A stretch of 64,000 bases of DNA from Peteryoungia algae (GCF_030369675.1 NZ_CP128477.1:1674001-1738000), one strand, 5' to 3'; positions 22,565-31,918 are shown, counted from the stretch's first letter. Program-made: numbers and translations. Notes: a model not told the origin generated them from the sequence alone.

Positions 22565-22864
22565 ATGCGCACCACCACCATCCTAGAACTGGCCGTCTGC
22601 ACCGTAACCGACAAGCCCGCGGCAGAAGAGGCACGACGCTCCGCCATGGCTGCGGTCAGGACCTATGCCGGCTTCGTCAGCTGGCGGGCGCTCACCGCCC
22701 TCGAACAGGGCGACATGATTGCCGATCTCGTCGAATGGGCCGACAAGGCGAGCGCCGATGCCGCCGCCGCCAAGGTACAGGTCGATCCGGCCTTTGCCCC
22801 CTACATGTCGGCGATCTCGGGTGTTACCCTGATGCAGCATTTCGAAACGCAAGACACGATCTGA
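22565..22864 (+). CDS. Small ABM-like (dimeric alpha/beta barrel) protein
   Basis: A 99-residue protein, MRTTTILELAVCTV then VRTYAGFVSWRALTALEQ and DLVEWADKASADAAA, ending in MQHFE. The strand-helix pattern and the terminal HFE resemble antibiotic biosynthesis monooxygenase-like (ABM) dimers. This is the same fold as stress- and regulator-linked small proteins often divergent from YafY regulators. No catalytic residues are evident. It is followed after 3 bases by the AlkD-like gene, so the genes are likely one transcript. Confidence 0.7.
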   Translation: MRTTTILELAVCTVTDKPAAEEARRSAMAAVRTYAGFVSWRALTALEQGDMIADLVEWADKASADAAAAKVQVDPAFAPYMSAISGVTLMQHFETQDTI

Positions 22865-22867
22865 CCG

Positions 22868-23983
22868 ATGGCCGAACCGCTGAAACATCTGATCGGCGCC
22901 CACACCGCCCGCGACACGGCCAACGCCGTGGCGCGGGCCTGGGGCAAGTTCGACCACCAGGGCTTCCTTGCCGACACCCTGCCGGCCCTCGAGACCCTGG
23001 AACTGATGCAGCGCGGACAATGCATTGCAGACGCGCTGCACCGTCACCTCCCGGAGGATTTCGGGTCGGCGGCGGCAATCCTGCATGCCTGCCTGCCAAC
23101 GCCGAACCACACAGGCCTGAGCGGCTGGGCACTACTTTCCTTCAACCAGTATATCGCCGCGCATGGGCGCGGCGAGCTCAAGACTGCCCTTGGCCTTCTG
23201 AAGGCACTGACGCCGCATTTCACCGCGGAATTCGGCATTCGCCCCTTGATCGCCGAGGAGCAGGAGGCAGCACTTGCGATCATTTCTGACTGGGTGACCG
23301 ATGCGAACCACCATGTCAGGCGCCTCGCCAGCGAGGGAACACGCCCTCGCCTGCCTTGGGCGATGCGCCTGCCCGCCCTGGTCAAGGATCCCTCCCCGAT
23401 CCTTCCGATCCTGGAAGCGCTGATCGACGACGACGAGGACTATGTTCGCCGCTCCGTCGCCAACAGCCTCAACGACATCGCCAAGGATCACCCGGATCTG
23501 GTCGCCGATTTCGTCGAACGTCACAAAGATGGCGCATCGAAGCATAGGCTCTGGCTGCTCAAGCACGCCTCGCGAACCCTGATCAAGAAGGGCCACGGCA
23601 AGGCGCTCGCCAATTTCGGCTTCGCAGCACTCACCGATGTGACGGTGACGCTCGCCTTGACGAGTGAGCGCGTCACCTTTCCCGGCGACCTCGGCTTCGA
23701 GATCAGCCTTTCCAACAATGGCAGCGCGGCGCGCCCGGTACTGATCGATTACGCGATCCATCACAAGAAGAAGGATGGCGCGTTGTCGCCCAAGGTCTTC
23801 AAGGGCAGGAGCCTGACGATTGCCGCAGGTGAAAGCGTGATGATGGCAAAGCGCCATGCCTTTCGGCCGATCACCACGAGAGCCTACAATGCCGGCGGGC
23901 ACCGGCTGGAAATCCTGTTGAACGGCACAAGCGTCGCAAGCGCCGATTTCGACCTCGTCATGCCGCAGGAAGCGACAGCATGA
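22868..23983 (+). CDS. DNA alkylation repair protein (AlkD-like HEAT repeats)
   Basis: A 371-residue helical-repeat protein related to AlkD-type DNA glycosylases. HEAT-like helices fill about residues 30-240, with ISDWVTDANHHVRRLASEGTRPRLPW and DDDEDYVRRSVANSLNDIAKDHP as the clearest repeats. The end of the core reads HRLWLLKHASRTLIKKG. A beta-rich extension follows (about 255-365), which AlkD itself lacks. It lies between two small genes with short spacers; the 4-base overlap with the DUF1905 gene implies coupling. Confidence 0.85.
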   Translation: MAEPLKHLIGAHTARDTANAVARAWGKFDHQGFLADTLPALETLELMQRGQCIADALHRHLPEDFGSAAAILHACLPTPNHTGLSGWALLSFNQYIAAHGRGELKTALGLLKALTPHFTAEFGIRPLIAEEQEAALAIISDWVTDANHHVRRLASEGTRPRLPWAMRLPALVKDPSPILPILEALIDDDEDYVRRSVANSLNDIAKDHPDLVADFVERHKDGASKHRLWLLKHASRTLIKKGHGKALANFGFAALTDVTVTLALTSERVTFPGDLGFEISLSNNGSAARPVLIDYAIHHKKKDGALSPKVFKGRSLTIAAGESVMMAKRHAFRPITTRAYNAGGHRLEILLNGTSVASADFDLVMPQEATA

Positions 23984-24282
23984 GCGAGGACGGCCATTCG
24001 ATCCATTTCGAGGCCGAGGTCATCCGCTTTGACGCGCCCGGCGGCTGGCATGCCGTCTTCCTGCCGCCGGATGCTGCAGCCGAAGCGCGCTTCTTCGGCC
24101 GAGCCAACGGTCTGGGCGCAATCGCGGTTCAGGTGCTGATCGGCACAACAAGGGTCCGCACCTCGCTCTTTCCCGACAAGCGCCGCGACAGCTTTCTGTT
24201 GCCGCTGAAGGCAGACCTGCGCCGCTGCGAGAACATCAAGGTGGGCAGCCGGATCCCGGTTCATCTGACGCTCAATGCGTGA
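23980..24282 (+). CDS. DUF1905 domain protein
   Basis: A 100-residue beta-rich protein: HFEAEVIRFDAPGGWHAVFLPP, then GLGAIAVQVLIGTTRVRTSLFP, KRRDSFLLPLKADLRR and VGSRIPVHLTL. This is the DUF1905 pattern, often fused or adjacent to YdeI/AlkD-like proteins. Its start overlaps the AlkD-like stop by 4 bases, so it is the last gene of that operon. The function is unknown. Confidence 0.82.
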   Translation: MSEDGHSIHFEAEVIRFDAPGGWHAVFLPPDAAAEARFFGRANGLGAIAVQVLIGTTRVRTSLFPDKRRDSFLLPLKADLRRCENIKVGSRIPVHLTLNA

Positions 24283-24459
24283 CCCGTGGACGCAGACGTT
24301 CACGTTGCATCGCAAAAGAAATCTTGACTTCTGTCGCGAATGGGCCCATTTCCAACTCAGCTTTTACCTTCCGGCCGCCGCGTGAGCGTGCCCAGCGACA
24401 ACTGAGACGCGACGAAGGATAAGGCGCATGACATCTGGGCGGACATTCCGCCGATGCGC

Positions 24460-24478
24460 TTGGAAAGCTTTTTTCCAA
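24460..24478 (+). other. Hairpin in the long leader of the helicase gene
   Basis: A 7-bp inverted repeat TTGGAAA/TTTCCAA around a T-rich loop, about 100 bases before the helicase start codon. The 294-base gap between the DUF1905 stop and the helicase start holds no gene I can support. A long structured leader is common for cold-regulated DEAD-box helicases, but a role here is only inferred. Confidence 0.35.
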
Positions 24479-24576
24479 CTTGCAAGTTCCCAAATCACGC
24501 GGGGTTCTTGACGCCAATGCCAACCGGTTCGCGAAGAACGCGTTCCGGGGTTTGTGCATTTGGCGCCCCGAAAGGT

Positions 24577-25992
24577 ATGACTTTGACAACTTTCGATGAT
24601 CTTGGCCTCTCCAAGAATATCGTCGCGACGCTGACTACGCTCGGCTTCACGACCCCCACTCCGATCCAGGAGAAGGGCATCCCCGTCGTTCTCGGCGGCC
24701 GTGACCTGATCGGTCTCGCCCAGACCGGCACTGGCAAGACGGCGGCCTTCGGCCTGCCGATGATCGAGATGCTTCTCAAGGATGAGAAGCGCCCTGACAA
24801 CCGCACCACCCGCGCCCTCATTCTTGCCCCGACCCGCGAACTGGTGAACCAGATCGGCGAGAACCTGCGCAGCTACCTGCGCCGCCTGCCGCTGAAGATC
24901 AACCAGGTCGTCGGTGGCGCCTCCATCGGCAAGCAGCAGCTGCAGCTTGAAAAGGGCACCGACATCCTCGTCGCGACGCCTGGCCGCCTGCTCGACCTGA
25001 TCTCCCGCAATGCGATTTCGTTGCGCGCCGTGCGTTACCTCGTTCTCGACGAAGCCGACCAGATGCTGGATCTCGGCTTCATTCACGACCTGCGCAAGAT
25101 CTCGAAGATGGTCCCGCCGAAGCGCCAGACCCTGCTCTTCTCGGCCACCATGCCGTCGTCGATCGCAGATCTTGCCGCAAGCTTCCTGACCGACCCGCTC
25201 AAGGTCGCCGTGTCCCCTCCGGGCAAGGCCGCCGACAAGGTCGAACAGCATGTGCATTTCGTCGCCGGCCAGAATGCCAAGACGGAAATGCTCAAGAAGA
25301 TCCTCAACGACAATCCGGATGGCCGCTCCATCGTCTTCCTGCGCACCAAGCATGGCGCGGAAAAGCTGATGAAGCATCTCGACGCCACCGGCTACTCGGT
25401 CGCCTCGATCCACGGCAACAAGAGCCAGGGCCAGCGCGAGCGGGCACTGAAGGGTTTCCGTGACGGCGAGATCAAGACGCTGATCGCCACCGACGTTGCC
25501 GCCCGCGGCATCGACATCCCGGCCGTCAGCCACGTCTTCAACTACGACCTGCCGGAAGTTCCGGACGCCTATGTCCACCGCATCGGCCGTACTGCCCGTG
25601 CCGGCCGCGACGGCATCGCGATCGCGTTTTGCGGTCCCGATGAAGGTCGCCTGCTGCGCGACATCGAAAAGCTGATGAGCATCGACATTCCGGTCGCCTC
25701 CGGCGAAGCCCCGGCAAACCTCGCACGCCCGGCCCGTCCGCAGCGTCGCGGCGGCGGTGGCGGTGGCGGTGGCAACAACCGCAATCACCAGGCCCCGGGC
25801 CAGGGCCGCGGCAAGCCCGAAGGCGGCGCCAAGGCCGATGGTCGTCCGGCCAAGTCCGGTCACCGCAAGGGTAGCAATGGCGGCGGACAGAACCGCAGCG
25901 CCAATGGCGGCCAGGGCCGTCCCGGCAATGGCAATGGCCAGGCACGCCCGGCCCGCTCCGGCACTGCCGGCGGACGCCGCCGCGAAGCCTGA
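24577..25992 (+). CDS. rhlE: DEAD-box ATP-dependent RNA helicase (RhlE-like)
   Basis: A 471-residue RNA helicase. Motifs in order: Q motif (FTTPTPIQEKGIP), I (AQTGTGKT), Ia (PTREL), Ib (TPGR), II (DEAD, within VLDEADQML), III (SAT), IV-V (IVFLRTKHGAEKL, TDVAARGIDIP) and VI (YVHRIGRTARAGRDG). The tail from about 385 is rich in Gly, Arg, Asn and Gln, as in RhlE, and binds RNA. ATG 24577 (MTLTTFDDLGL) is the family start, although the frame is open upstream to 24454. It is monocistronic, with a terminator behind it. Confidence 0.93.
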   Translation: MTLTTFDDLGLSKNIVATLTTLGFTTPTPIQEKGIPVVLGGRDLIGLAQTGTGKTAAFGLPMIEMLLKDEKRPDNRTTRALILAPTRELVNQIGENLRSYLRRLPLKINQVVGGASIGKQQLQLEKGTDILVATPGRLLDLISRNAISLRAVRYLVLDEADQMLDLGFIHDLRKISKMVPPKRQTLLFSATMPSSIADLAASFLTDPLKVAVSPPGKAADKVEQHVHFVAGQNAKTEMLKKILNDNPDGRSIVFLRTKHGAEKLMKHLDATGYSVASIHGNKSQGQRERALKGFRDGEIKTLIATDVAARGIDIPAVSHVFNYDLPEVPDAYVHRIGRTARAGRDGIAIAFCGPDEGRLLRDIEKLMSIDIPVASGEAPANLARPARPQRRGGGGGGGGNNRNHQAPGQGRGKPEGGAKADGRPAKSGHRKGSNGGGQNRSANGGQGRPGNGNGQARPARSGTAGGRRREA

Positions 25993-26024
25993 GTTTCGCG
26001 ATTGGCCGAAGTTTGAGAATCACG

Positions 26025-26052
26025 ATGGCGCGGTCCCCACCGCGCCATTTTT
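26025..26052 (+). terminator. Intrinsic terminator of the helicase gene
   Basis: A perfect 10-bp stem ATGGCGCGGT/ACCGCGCCAT around CCCC, continuing into TTTTT. It lies between the convergent helicase and DMT-transporter genes. It probably acts mainly on the helicase transcript, since the T run is on the plus strand. Confidence 0.9.
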
Positions 26053-26059
26053 GGTGTCG

Positions 26060-26956
26060 TCAGTCTTTCAGAATGATCGGTTGAGCCTTGCTCTTGCGGT
26101 TGATGAGATAGACCCCGACCATGACCACGCAGGTGCCAATCACCATAGGCACGGTCAATTCTTCTCCAAAGGCGATGGCCGCCTCCAGCGCTGCAAGCGG
26201 CGGAACGAGATAGATCAGCGATGCCGCCTTCGACACGTCCCCGCGACGGATGAGATAGAGCAGGAGCGCGATCGCCCCCATGGATATGCCGATCACCGAC
26301 CAGGCAAGCGTCGCAAAGAAACCGAGACTCCAGTCGACACGCAGGTCTTCCAGCGCAAGCGCGGCGGGGACTGTCACAATCAGCGCCCCGACATATTGCA
26401 GCGTGGCGACAGCCCTCAGGTCGCCATCCTTCACCAGACGCTTCTGATAGATCGTGCCTGCCGTGACGCAGACCATGGCAAGAACATTCACGGCAACCGC
26501 ATAGGCCGGTATCGACGCCGAATCGATCGCCAGCATCTTGGGCAGCACGGCGATCGCGACGCCCAGGAACCCGATCACGAGCCCGACCCGCTGGCCGGCG
26601 TTCAGCTTTTCGCCGACGAAATAGGCCGCAGCAACCCCGGTCATGAGCGGTTGCAGGCCGGCAATGATGCCCGAGAGTGCCGCCGGCACACCCTGCCCGA
26701 TCGCCCACCAGACCATGCCAAGATAGAGCCCGTGCAGGAACATGCCGGATATGATGGCATGCAGCCACCCGGATCGCTGCTTCGGCCAGGAAACGCCGCC
26801 CAGCCGACAGACGATGTAGAAGAGCACCACCGCCGTGCCGTAGCGTACGACGAGGAAGGTCAGCGGCTCGGCGAAGAAGGTCGCGTATTTGGCAGAGATC
26901 CAGCCCGTCGACCAGAGAAGAACGAAGAGAACGGGCGCGAGCCGGGCAAGGGTCAT
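26060..26956 (-). CDS. DMT (EamA) family transporter
   Basis: A 298-residue inner-membrane protein with ten predicted helices in two EamA halves (about residues 5-135 and 150-290). LFVLLWSTGWISAKYA at the N-terminus and YQKRLV between the halves are typical. These carriers export metabolites or amino acids; the substrate is not predictable. ATG 26956 is chosen because the first helix begins there and the extension to 27034 is Arg-rich and unlike the family. Confidence 0.88.
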   Translation of the reverse strand: MTLARLAPVLFVLLWSTGWISAKYATFFAEPLTFLVVRYGTAVVLFYIVCRLGGVSWPKQRSGWLHAIISGMFLHGLYLGMVWWAIGQGVPAALSGIIAGLQPLMTGVAAAYFVGEKLNAGQRVGLVIGFLGVAIAVLPKMLAIDSASIPAYAVAVNVLAMVCVTAGTIYQKRLVKDGDLRAVATLQYVGALIVTVPAALALEDLRVDWSLGFFATLAWSVIGISMGAIALLLYLIRRGDVSKAASLIYLVPPLAALEAAIAFGEELTVPMVIGTCVVMVGVYLINRKSKAQPIILKD

Positions 26957-27311
26957 GATATCGCTGTCTTTCCTGCACCGGAACGCATACCGCCGGCGGT
27001 GCGCCTCGATACTGCGGCACCGTCGCGCGGTCAAAAGAGTTTTCTTGCAGGCAAGGATGAATTCCGTGCACGCGAAGAAAGAATTATTCCGGAAAGATTG
27101 CCTAAAATTTCAGCGAAGGTCCGAAACCCGGAGCCTGAGAACTTGACGATATGCCAAATCACGCAGGAGTAGAGAGCCGTCAACAGCCAATCGGACAAGA
27201 TTTTCGCACAAATTTTGCGCTTTTGCCCGATTTTCGACCACTATTGGTCCCCGGCATTTCTGCAAGGTCGGCCCTTGAACATGCTTGCATTGCCAAAATG
27301 GTTGTATTCAA
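26957..27311. other. Intergenic region, divergent promoters
   Basis: About 355 bases between the DMT gene and the ATP-grasp operon. It must hold both promoters. It is AT-richer than its surroundings near 27190-27310, with TTGAAC at about 27275 as a possible -35 for the operon. I see no gene, terminator or convincing operator. Confidence 0.4.
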
Positions 27312-28745
27312 ATGACAAAAAAAGGGATGGCGTCATTGGCATTTGATGAAATGATCACTGCGGACAACGATCCGCGCGGACCTTACCAGAACTATTTCGA
27401 TTGGTATTCCAGTCAGGACCCGGCAAGGCTTCTGGCAAAGTCGAGAGATGCCGAAACCATCTTCCGCAAGACCGGCATCACCTTTGCCGTCTATGGTCAT
27501 GCAGACAGCGCCGAAAAGCTCATTCCATTCGACATCATCCCGCGCATCATTTCCGGCCGCGAATGGCGCAAGCTCGCCCAGGGCATCGAACAGCGCGTGC
27601 TGGCGCTCAATGCCTTCCTCGACGACATCTACCACAAGCAGGAGATCATCAAGGCCGGCCGCATTCCACGGGAACTGATCGAGAAGAATGTCGCCTTCCT
27701 GCCCGAGATGATCGGCTTTCGTCCGCCGGGCGGCGTCTATACCCATATCGTCGGCACCGACATCGTGCGCACGGGCGAAGACCAGTTCTACGTCCTGGAA
27801 GACAATGCCCGCACGCCTTCCGGCGTCTCCTACATGCTGGAGAACCGGGAAACCATGATGCAGATGTTCCCGGAGCTCTTCCAGCTCAACAAGGTACAGC
27901 GCGTCGAGGATTACCCCTATCTGCTGCGCCAGTCGCTCGCCTCGCTCGCGCCTCCCGGCTGCAAGGGCAAGCCGCGCGTCGCGGTTCTCACCCCCGGCAT
28001 CTACAACTCCGCCTATTACGAGCACTCCTTCCTTGCCGACATGATGGGCGTGGAACTGGTCGAAGGCTCGGACCTGCGCGTGATCGACGGCAAGGTGAAG
28101 ATGCGCACCACGCGCGGCTACGAGGCGATCGACGTGCTCTACCGCCGCGTCGATGACGATTTCCTCGACCCCCTCACCTTCCGTCCGGATTCGGCGCTCG
28201 GCATCCCGGGCATCATGGATGTCTACCGCGCCGGCCAAATCACCATCGCAAATGCGCCGGGCACCGGCATTGCAGACGACAAGGCAATCTATTCCTACAT
28301 GCCGGAGATCGTCGAATTCTACACCGGCCGCAAGGCGCTGCTCGAAAACGTGCCGACATGGCGCTGCTCGGAAGCTGACAGCCTGAAATACGTGCTCGAG
28401 CATCTCGAAGAGCTCGTCGTCAAGGAAGTCCACGGCTCGGGTGGCTATGGCATGCTGGTCGGCCCGACGGCATCGAAGAAGGAACGCGCCGAGTTCGCCG
28501 AAAAGCTGAAGGCGCGACCGTCCAACTACATCGCCCAACCGACCCTGTCCCTCTCGACCGTGCCGATCCTCGTGAACAAGGGCATTGCGCCGCGCCACGT
28601 CGACCTGCGTCCCTATGTCCTCGTCTCCGACAAGGTGCAAATCATCCCCGGCGGCCTGACCCGCGTGGCCCTGAAACAGGGATCGCTCGTGGTCAATTCC
28701 AGCCAGGGCGGCGGCACCAAGGACACCTGGGTATTGGAGGACTGA
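27312..28745 (+). CDS. Circularly permuted ATP-grasp protein (DUF404/DUF407)
   Basis: A 477-residue ATP-grasp-like ligase with permuted order. Marks are RIISGREWRKLAQGIEQRVLALNAFLDDIY, GVYTHIVGTDIVR, LEDNARTPSGVSYMLENR, YRRVDDDFLDP, KEVHGSGGYGM and the end GGGTKDTWVLED. The family is proposed to join amino acids in an amide-ligase system together with the alpha-E and transglutaminase genes that follow. ATG 27312 is used; 27327 is possible. The next gene begins 1 base after the stop. Confidence 0.9.
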   Translation: MTKKGMASLAFDEMITADNDPRGPYQNYFDWYSSQDPARLLAKSRDAETIFRKTGITFAVYGHADSAEKLIPFDIIPRIISGREWRKLAQGIEQRVLALNAFLDDIYHKQEIIKAGRIPRELIEKNVAFLPEMIGFRPPGGVYTHIVGTDIVRTGEDQFYVLEDNARTPSGVSYMLENRETMMQMFPELFQLNKVQRVEDYPYLLRQSLASLAPPGCKGKPRVAVLTPGIYNSAYYEHSFLADMMGVELVEGSDLRVIDGKVKMRTTRGYEAIDVLYRRVDDDFLDPLTFRPDSALGIPGIMDVYRAGQITIANAPGTGIADDKAIYSYMPEIVEFYTGRKALLENVPTWRCSEADSLKYVLEHLEELVVKEVHGSGGYGMLVGPTASKKERAEFAEKLKARPSNYIAQPTLSLSTVPILVNKGIAPRHVDLRPYVLVSDKVQIIPGGLTRVALKQGSLVVNSSQGGGTKDTWVLED

Positions 28746-28746
28746 C

Positions 28747-29694
28747 ATGGTCATGCTCGGAAGAACCGCCAACGGCCTCTTTTGGATGTTCCGCTACATC
28801 GAAAGGGCCGAAAACATTGCCCGTCTCGTCGATGCCGGCCTGAGAATGTCGCTGACCCGCAGCGGTGCCTCGGACGAAGACTGGGACGCCGTCTTGAAAA
28901 GCGCCGACGTGCGCCCGCTCTTTGCCGAACGCCATGGCAAGGTCACGGCATCGGACGCCATCGACTTCATGCTGCGTGATCCTGCCAATCCGTCGAGCGT
29001 GGTGTCCTGCATCGACGCCGGGCGCAACAATGCCCGCATGGTGCGAACGGCGCTCACCCGCGAAACCTGGGAAGCGACGAACGAATGCTGGATCGAGCTG
29101 AAACAGGTGCTCGCCCGCAAACTGAAATCCGCCGACCTGCCCGAGGTCATCGACACGGTGAAACGCCGTGCCGGCCTCATTCGCGGCGCCTTCCACGGCT
29201 CCATGCTGAGGAACGAGATCTACAACTTCGCCCGCATCGGCACCTTCATCGAGCGTGCCGACAACACCAGCCGCATCCTGGACGTCAAGTATTACGTGCT
29301 TCTGCCGGCGATCACCCATGTCGGCTCCTCGCTCGACAACATGCAGTGGGAATCGATCCTGCGCTCCGTCTCCGCCCACCGCTCCTATCGCTGGGTCTAT
29401 GACGGAGAATACAAGGCGGCCAACATTGCCGACTTCCTGATCCTCAACGGCCAGATGCCCCGCTCGCTCGCCTATTGTTACGAGAAGATCACCTCCAACC
29501 TCGGCTATCTGGCACGGGACTATGCACACCAGCTGCCGGCGCATGAGACGGCGGACAATGTCTTGACCACGCTGAAGTCGACGACGATCGGCACCATCAT
29601 GGACCAGGGACTGCACGAATTCCTCGACGACTTCATCGCCAGCAACAACAAGCTGGGCAATGAAATCACCGAGGGTTATCGGTTCTACAGCTGA
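28747..29694 (+). CDS. Alpha-E domain protein (DUF403)
   Basis: A 315-residue all-helical alpha-E protein. Typical blocks are the N-terminal LGRTANGLFWMFRYIERAENIARLVD, FARIGTFIERADNTSRILDVKYY near 160-185, and SAHRSYRW. Many helical Glu residues give the family its name. It is the constant partner of the circularly permuted ATP-grasp gene and is encoded immediately after it. No enzymatic activity is established. Confidence 0.92.
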   Translation: MVMLGRTANGLFWMFRYIERAENIARLVDAGLRMSLTRSGASDEDWDAVLKSADVRPLFAERHGKVTASDAIDFMLRDPANPSSVVSCIDAGRNNARMVRTALTRETWEATNECWIELKQVLARKLKSADLPEVIDTVKRRAGLIRGAFHGSMLRNEIYNFARIGTFIERADNTSRILDVKYYVLLPAITHVGSSLDNMQWESILRSVSAHRSYRWVYDGEYKAANIADFLILNGQMPRSLAYCYEKITSNLGYLARDYAHQLPAHETADNVLTTLKSTTIGTIMDQGLHEFLDDFIASNNKLGNEITEGYRFYS

Positions 29695-29708
29695 GCAGGA
29701 ATGATCCC

Positions 29709-30530
29709 ATGCGTCTGCGGATAAGCCACACCACCGAATATCGCTACGACGATCCCGTCCAGTATTCTCTGCAACGGCTCCGGCTGTGCCCGCTCGACGG
29801 GCCCGGCCAGAAGGTTGTGTCGTGGAACATCGCGGTCGATGGTGCAACGGTCGAGGCCGGCTTCAACGATCAGTTCGGCAACCACACGCACCTCGTATCG
29901 ACCGAGGGCGACAGCCACAGCGTCCACATCGTCGCCTCCGGCGAGGTCGAAACGGAGGACCGCTCCGGAGTCTTCGGCCCGCATCAGGGATGTGTACCGC
30001 TCTGGCTTTACCTGCGCGAGACGCCACACACGAAGCCCGGCAAGCTCACCCGCGAGCTCGTCCGCAGTCTGACCGGCGACAACGAGCTCACCAAGATGCA
30101 CGACCTCATGGGCAAGCTGCATTCAGCGATCGCCTTTGAACCCGGCACGACCGGAACCGAAACCACCGCCGAACAGGCCCTGGAGGCCGGGCGTGGCGTC
30201 TGCCAGGACCACGCGCATGCCTTCCTCGCCGCCGCCCGGACCATGGGGCTTCCGGCCCGCTACGTCTCCGGATACCTGTTGATGGACGATCGCGCCGAGC
30301 AGGTCGCGACCCATGCCTGGGCCGAGGTCAATCTGTCGGGTCTCGGCTGGGTCGGCTTCGACGGCGCCAACAATCACTGCCCGGACGCCCGCTACGTCCG
30401 GATCGCGACCGGCCTCAGCTACGCTGATGCGGCGCCTGTTTCCGGCATGCGGATCGGCGTCGCCGGCGAAGACCTGACCGTCACGCTCGTCGTCGAGCCC
30501 AGCCAGAGCCAGAGCCAGACGCAAAGCTGA
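29709..30530 (+). CDS. Transglutaminase-like cysteine protease family protein
   Basis: A 273-residue transglutaminase-core protein. The N-terminal beta part (LRISHTTEYRYDDPVQYSLQRLRLCP) precedes the catalytic core with Cys165 in GRGVCQDHAH, His202 in THAWAEV and Asp218 in FDGAN. It ends in a Gln/Ser repeat. It completes the ATP-grasp/alpha-E/transglutaminase trio, which is proposed to make and cleave or transfer peptide-like linkages. No signal peptide is visible, so it acts in the cytoplasm. Confidence 0.92.
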   Translation: MRLRISHTTEYRYDDPVQYSLQRLRLCPLDGPGQKVVSWNIAVDGATVEAGFNDQFGNHTHLVSTEGDSHSVHIVASGEVETEDRSGVFGPHQGCVPLWLYLRETPHTKPGKLTRELVRSLTGDNELTKMHDLMGKLHSAIAFEPGTTGTETTAEQALEAGRGVCQDHAHAFLAAARTMGLPARYVSGYLLMDDRAEQVATHAWAEVNLSGLGWVGFDGANNHCPDARYVRIATGLSYADAAPVSGMRIGVAGEDLTVTLVVEPSQSQSQTQS

Positions 30531-30631
30531 CCGCCCCGGGGACAGCAGCGCGCGGCACAAGCCCCGCACCACGTCGATATGGTGATGTCAGGCCGAGACG
30601 CGGCTGGGCCGCAGCGGAGGTCGAGGCACAT

Positions 30632-31108
30632 ATGCTGTTCGGAAAATCGCTCTTCCAGTCGGTTGTCGACAGGCTCGGCGAAGAGGCGAAGGAAGATGTG
30701 CCATCAGAGGACGTGGCCTTCCGCGTCAAAGGACTGGCATCGAGCTTCATTCCGATGACACCGGCAAGCGGCTCCACACCCGTGGATCCCGGCACGGATC
30801 AACGGCTCGACGCCTATCTCTTCCTGATGCCCGAAGACCGCGAGCCAGAACCGCCCGAGCCCCCCGCTCCGCCGCAACCGCCGGCCTGGATCAACCGCCT
30901 GTCGCCGGAGGAGATTGCAGCCGACCTCGGCCTCGATCCCGGCGATGATCGCGAACGCCTTCAGGAACGCCGGCGCGCATTTGCCCGAGACAACCATCCC
31001 GACCGTATCGCCGCAGATTTCCGCGAGGAAGCCACCATGCGCATGAAGATCGCCAACCGGCTCATCGACGACGCGATCAGCCGGTTCGCTACAGGTCTCG
31101 GCCGTTAG
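30632..31108 (+). CDS. Protein with C-terminal J-like domain
   Basis: A 158-residue protein. Residues 1-65 are unassigned, 66-86 form a Pro/Glu-rich linker (EPEPPEPPAPPQPP), and from about 88 a short J-like domain follows: LSPEEIAADLGL, RLQERRRAFARDNHPDRI with the HPD motif at 122-124, and MKIANRLIDDAI. HPD is the residue set that stimulates DnaK. It lies 101 bases after the transglutaminase gene in the same direction. The DNA just before it has no terminator, so it may be read from the same transcript. Confidence 0.75.
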   Translation: MLFGKSLFQSVVDRLGEEAKEDVPSEDVAFRVKGLASSFIPMTPASGSTPVDPGTDQRLDAYLFLMPEDREPEPPEPPAPPQPPAWINRLSPEEIAADLGLDPGDDRERLQERRRAFARDNHPDRIAADFREEATMRMKIANRLIDDAISRFATGLGR

Positions 31109-31111
31109 GGA

Positions 31112-31591
31112 TCAGTCGTAGAGCCGCCGCAAGAGCATGTTGACCGTGTCCCGCTCGGCAACGCCGCCGAGCTGGTCCAGCACCCACTGTTCGTGATCGA
31201 GCCAGATTGGCATCAGCTCTTCGAGATAGGCGTCCCCCGCCGGCGTCATGTAGAGCGACTGCACGCGGCGATCGGTCTCCGACTTGCGGCGCTCGATGAA
31301 CCCCTTGCTCTCGAGCCCGTCGACGATCGCGACAAAGTTCGCCCGCTGGATGCCCAGCGCTTCGGCCACTTCGCTCTGCTTGGCACCCTGATTGTTGGTG
31401 AGCAGAAGCAGCACGGCAAAATCGGTCGGACGCATTCCCTTGGAAGAAAACGCTTCGTTGAAATGCTGAAACACCGCGAGTTGCGCTCGCCTCAAGCGAT
31501 ATCCCACGGCGTCGTCCATCATCGAGAAGTCGAGCCTGGACGGGTTGGGTATCAATTCATTCATTGTAAGTTCCGGCATTTCCCCTGCCAT
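31112..31591 (-). CDS. MarR-family regulator
   Basis: A 159-residue winged-helix regulator. The core is VGYRLRRAQLAVFQHFNEAFSSKGMRPTDFAVLLLL, the HTH QSEVAEALGIQRANFVAIVDGLESKGFIERRKSETDRRVQSLYMT at about 75-120, and a C-terminal dimer helix. It could start at 31591, 31579 or 31564; the longest has no special support. It is convergent with the J-domain gene (3-base gap). The ligand and target are unknown. Confidence 0.9.
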   Translation of the reverse strand: MAGEMPELTMNELIPNPSRLDFSMMDDAVGYRLRRAQLAVFQHFNEAFSSKGMRPTDFAVLLLLTNNQGAKQSEVAEALGIQRANFVAIVDGLESKGFIERRKSETDRRVQSLYMTPAGDAYLEELMPIWLDHEQWVLDQLGGVAERDTVNMLLRRLYD

Positions 31592-31854
31592 TCTTGTATT
31601 TTCCCCTCAGCCGGCCCGCTGTTTTCCCCTGCGAGCCGACATTCCGATACTAACCGTTTAAACCCCCGTCACAAGGCGCAACCGCCCTTGCCTTCCCGTA
31701 AAACGCCAATTCCTGCGCTTTAGCCACGGGGTTTAGCCGGCATCAACAGCCCAGACCGGCCGGCCAGTCCCCGATCAGCTTGCGATTCGGCCATCCGGCC
31801 GCACCATTTGCGCCGATGCGGGATGATTCCGCCGGAGCCAAGTGTTTTTTCCGA

Positions 31855-31883
31855 TTGAAGCTGCCAATCGACTGCGCTATGAC
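31855..31883 (+). promoter_or_regulatory. Promoter of tRNA-Arg
   Basis: TTGAAG at 31855-31860 and TATGAC at 31878-31883 are separated by exactly 17 bases and lie 36 bases upstream of the tRNA. The rest of the 327-base gap between the marR and tRNA genes holds nothing I can identify. Confidence 0.65.
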
Positions 31884-31918
31884 CGCTTCAGGAACGGCGA
31901 GTCAAACCGTCGTCGGAA

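Noticed and set aside
25860..27071. 403-codon minus-strand frame overlapping the helicase tail and DMT gene
   Set aside because: It covers a terminator and a real DMT gene in another frame; it has no hydrophobic pattern or known domain.
27333..28772. 479-codon minus-strand frame opposite the ATP-grasp gene
   Set aside because: Antisense shadow; the plus frame has all the family motifs and is part of a tight operon.
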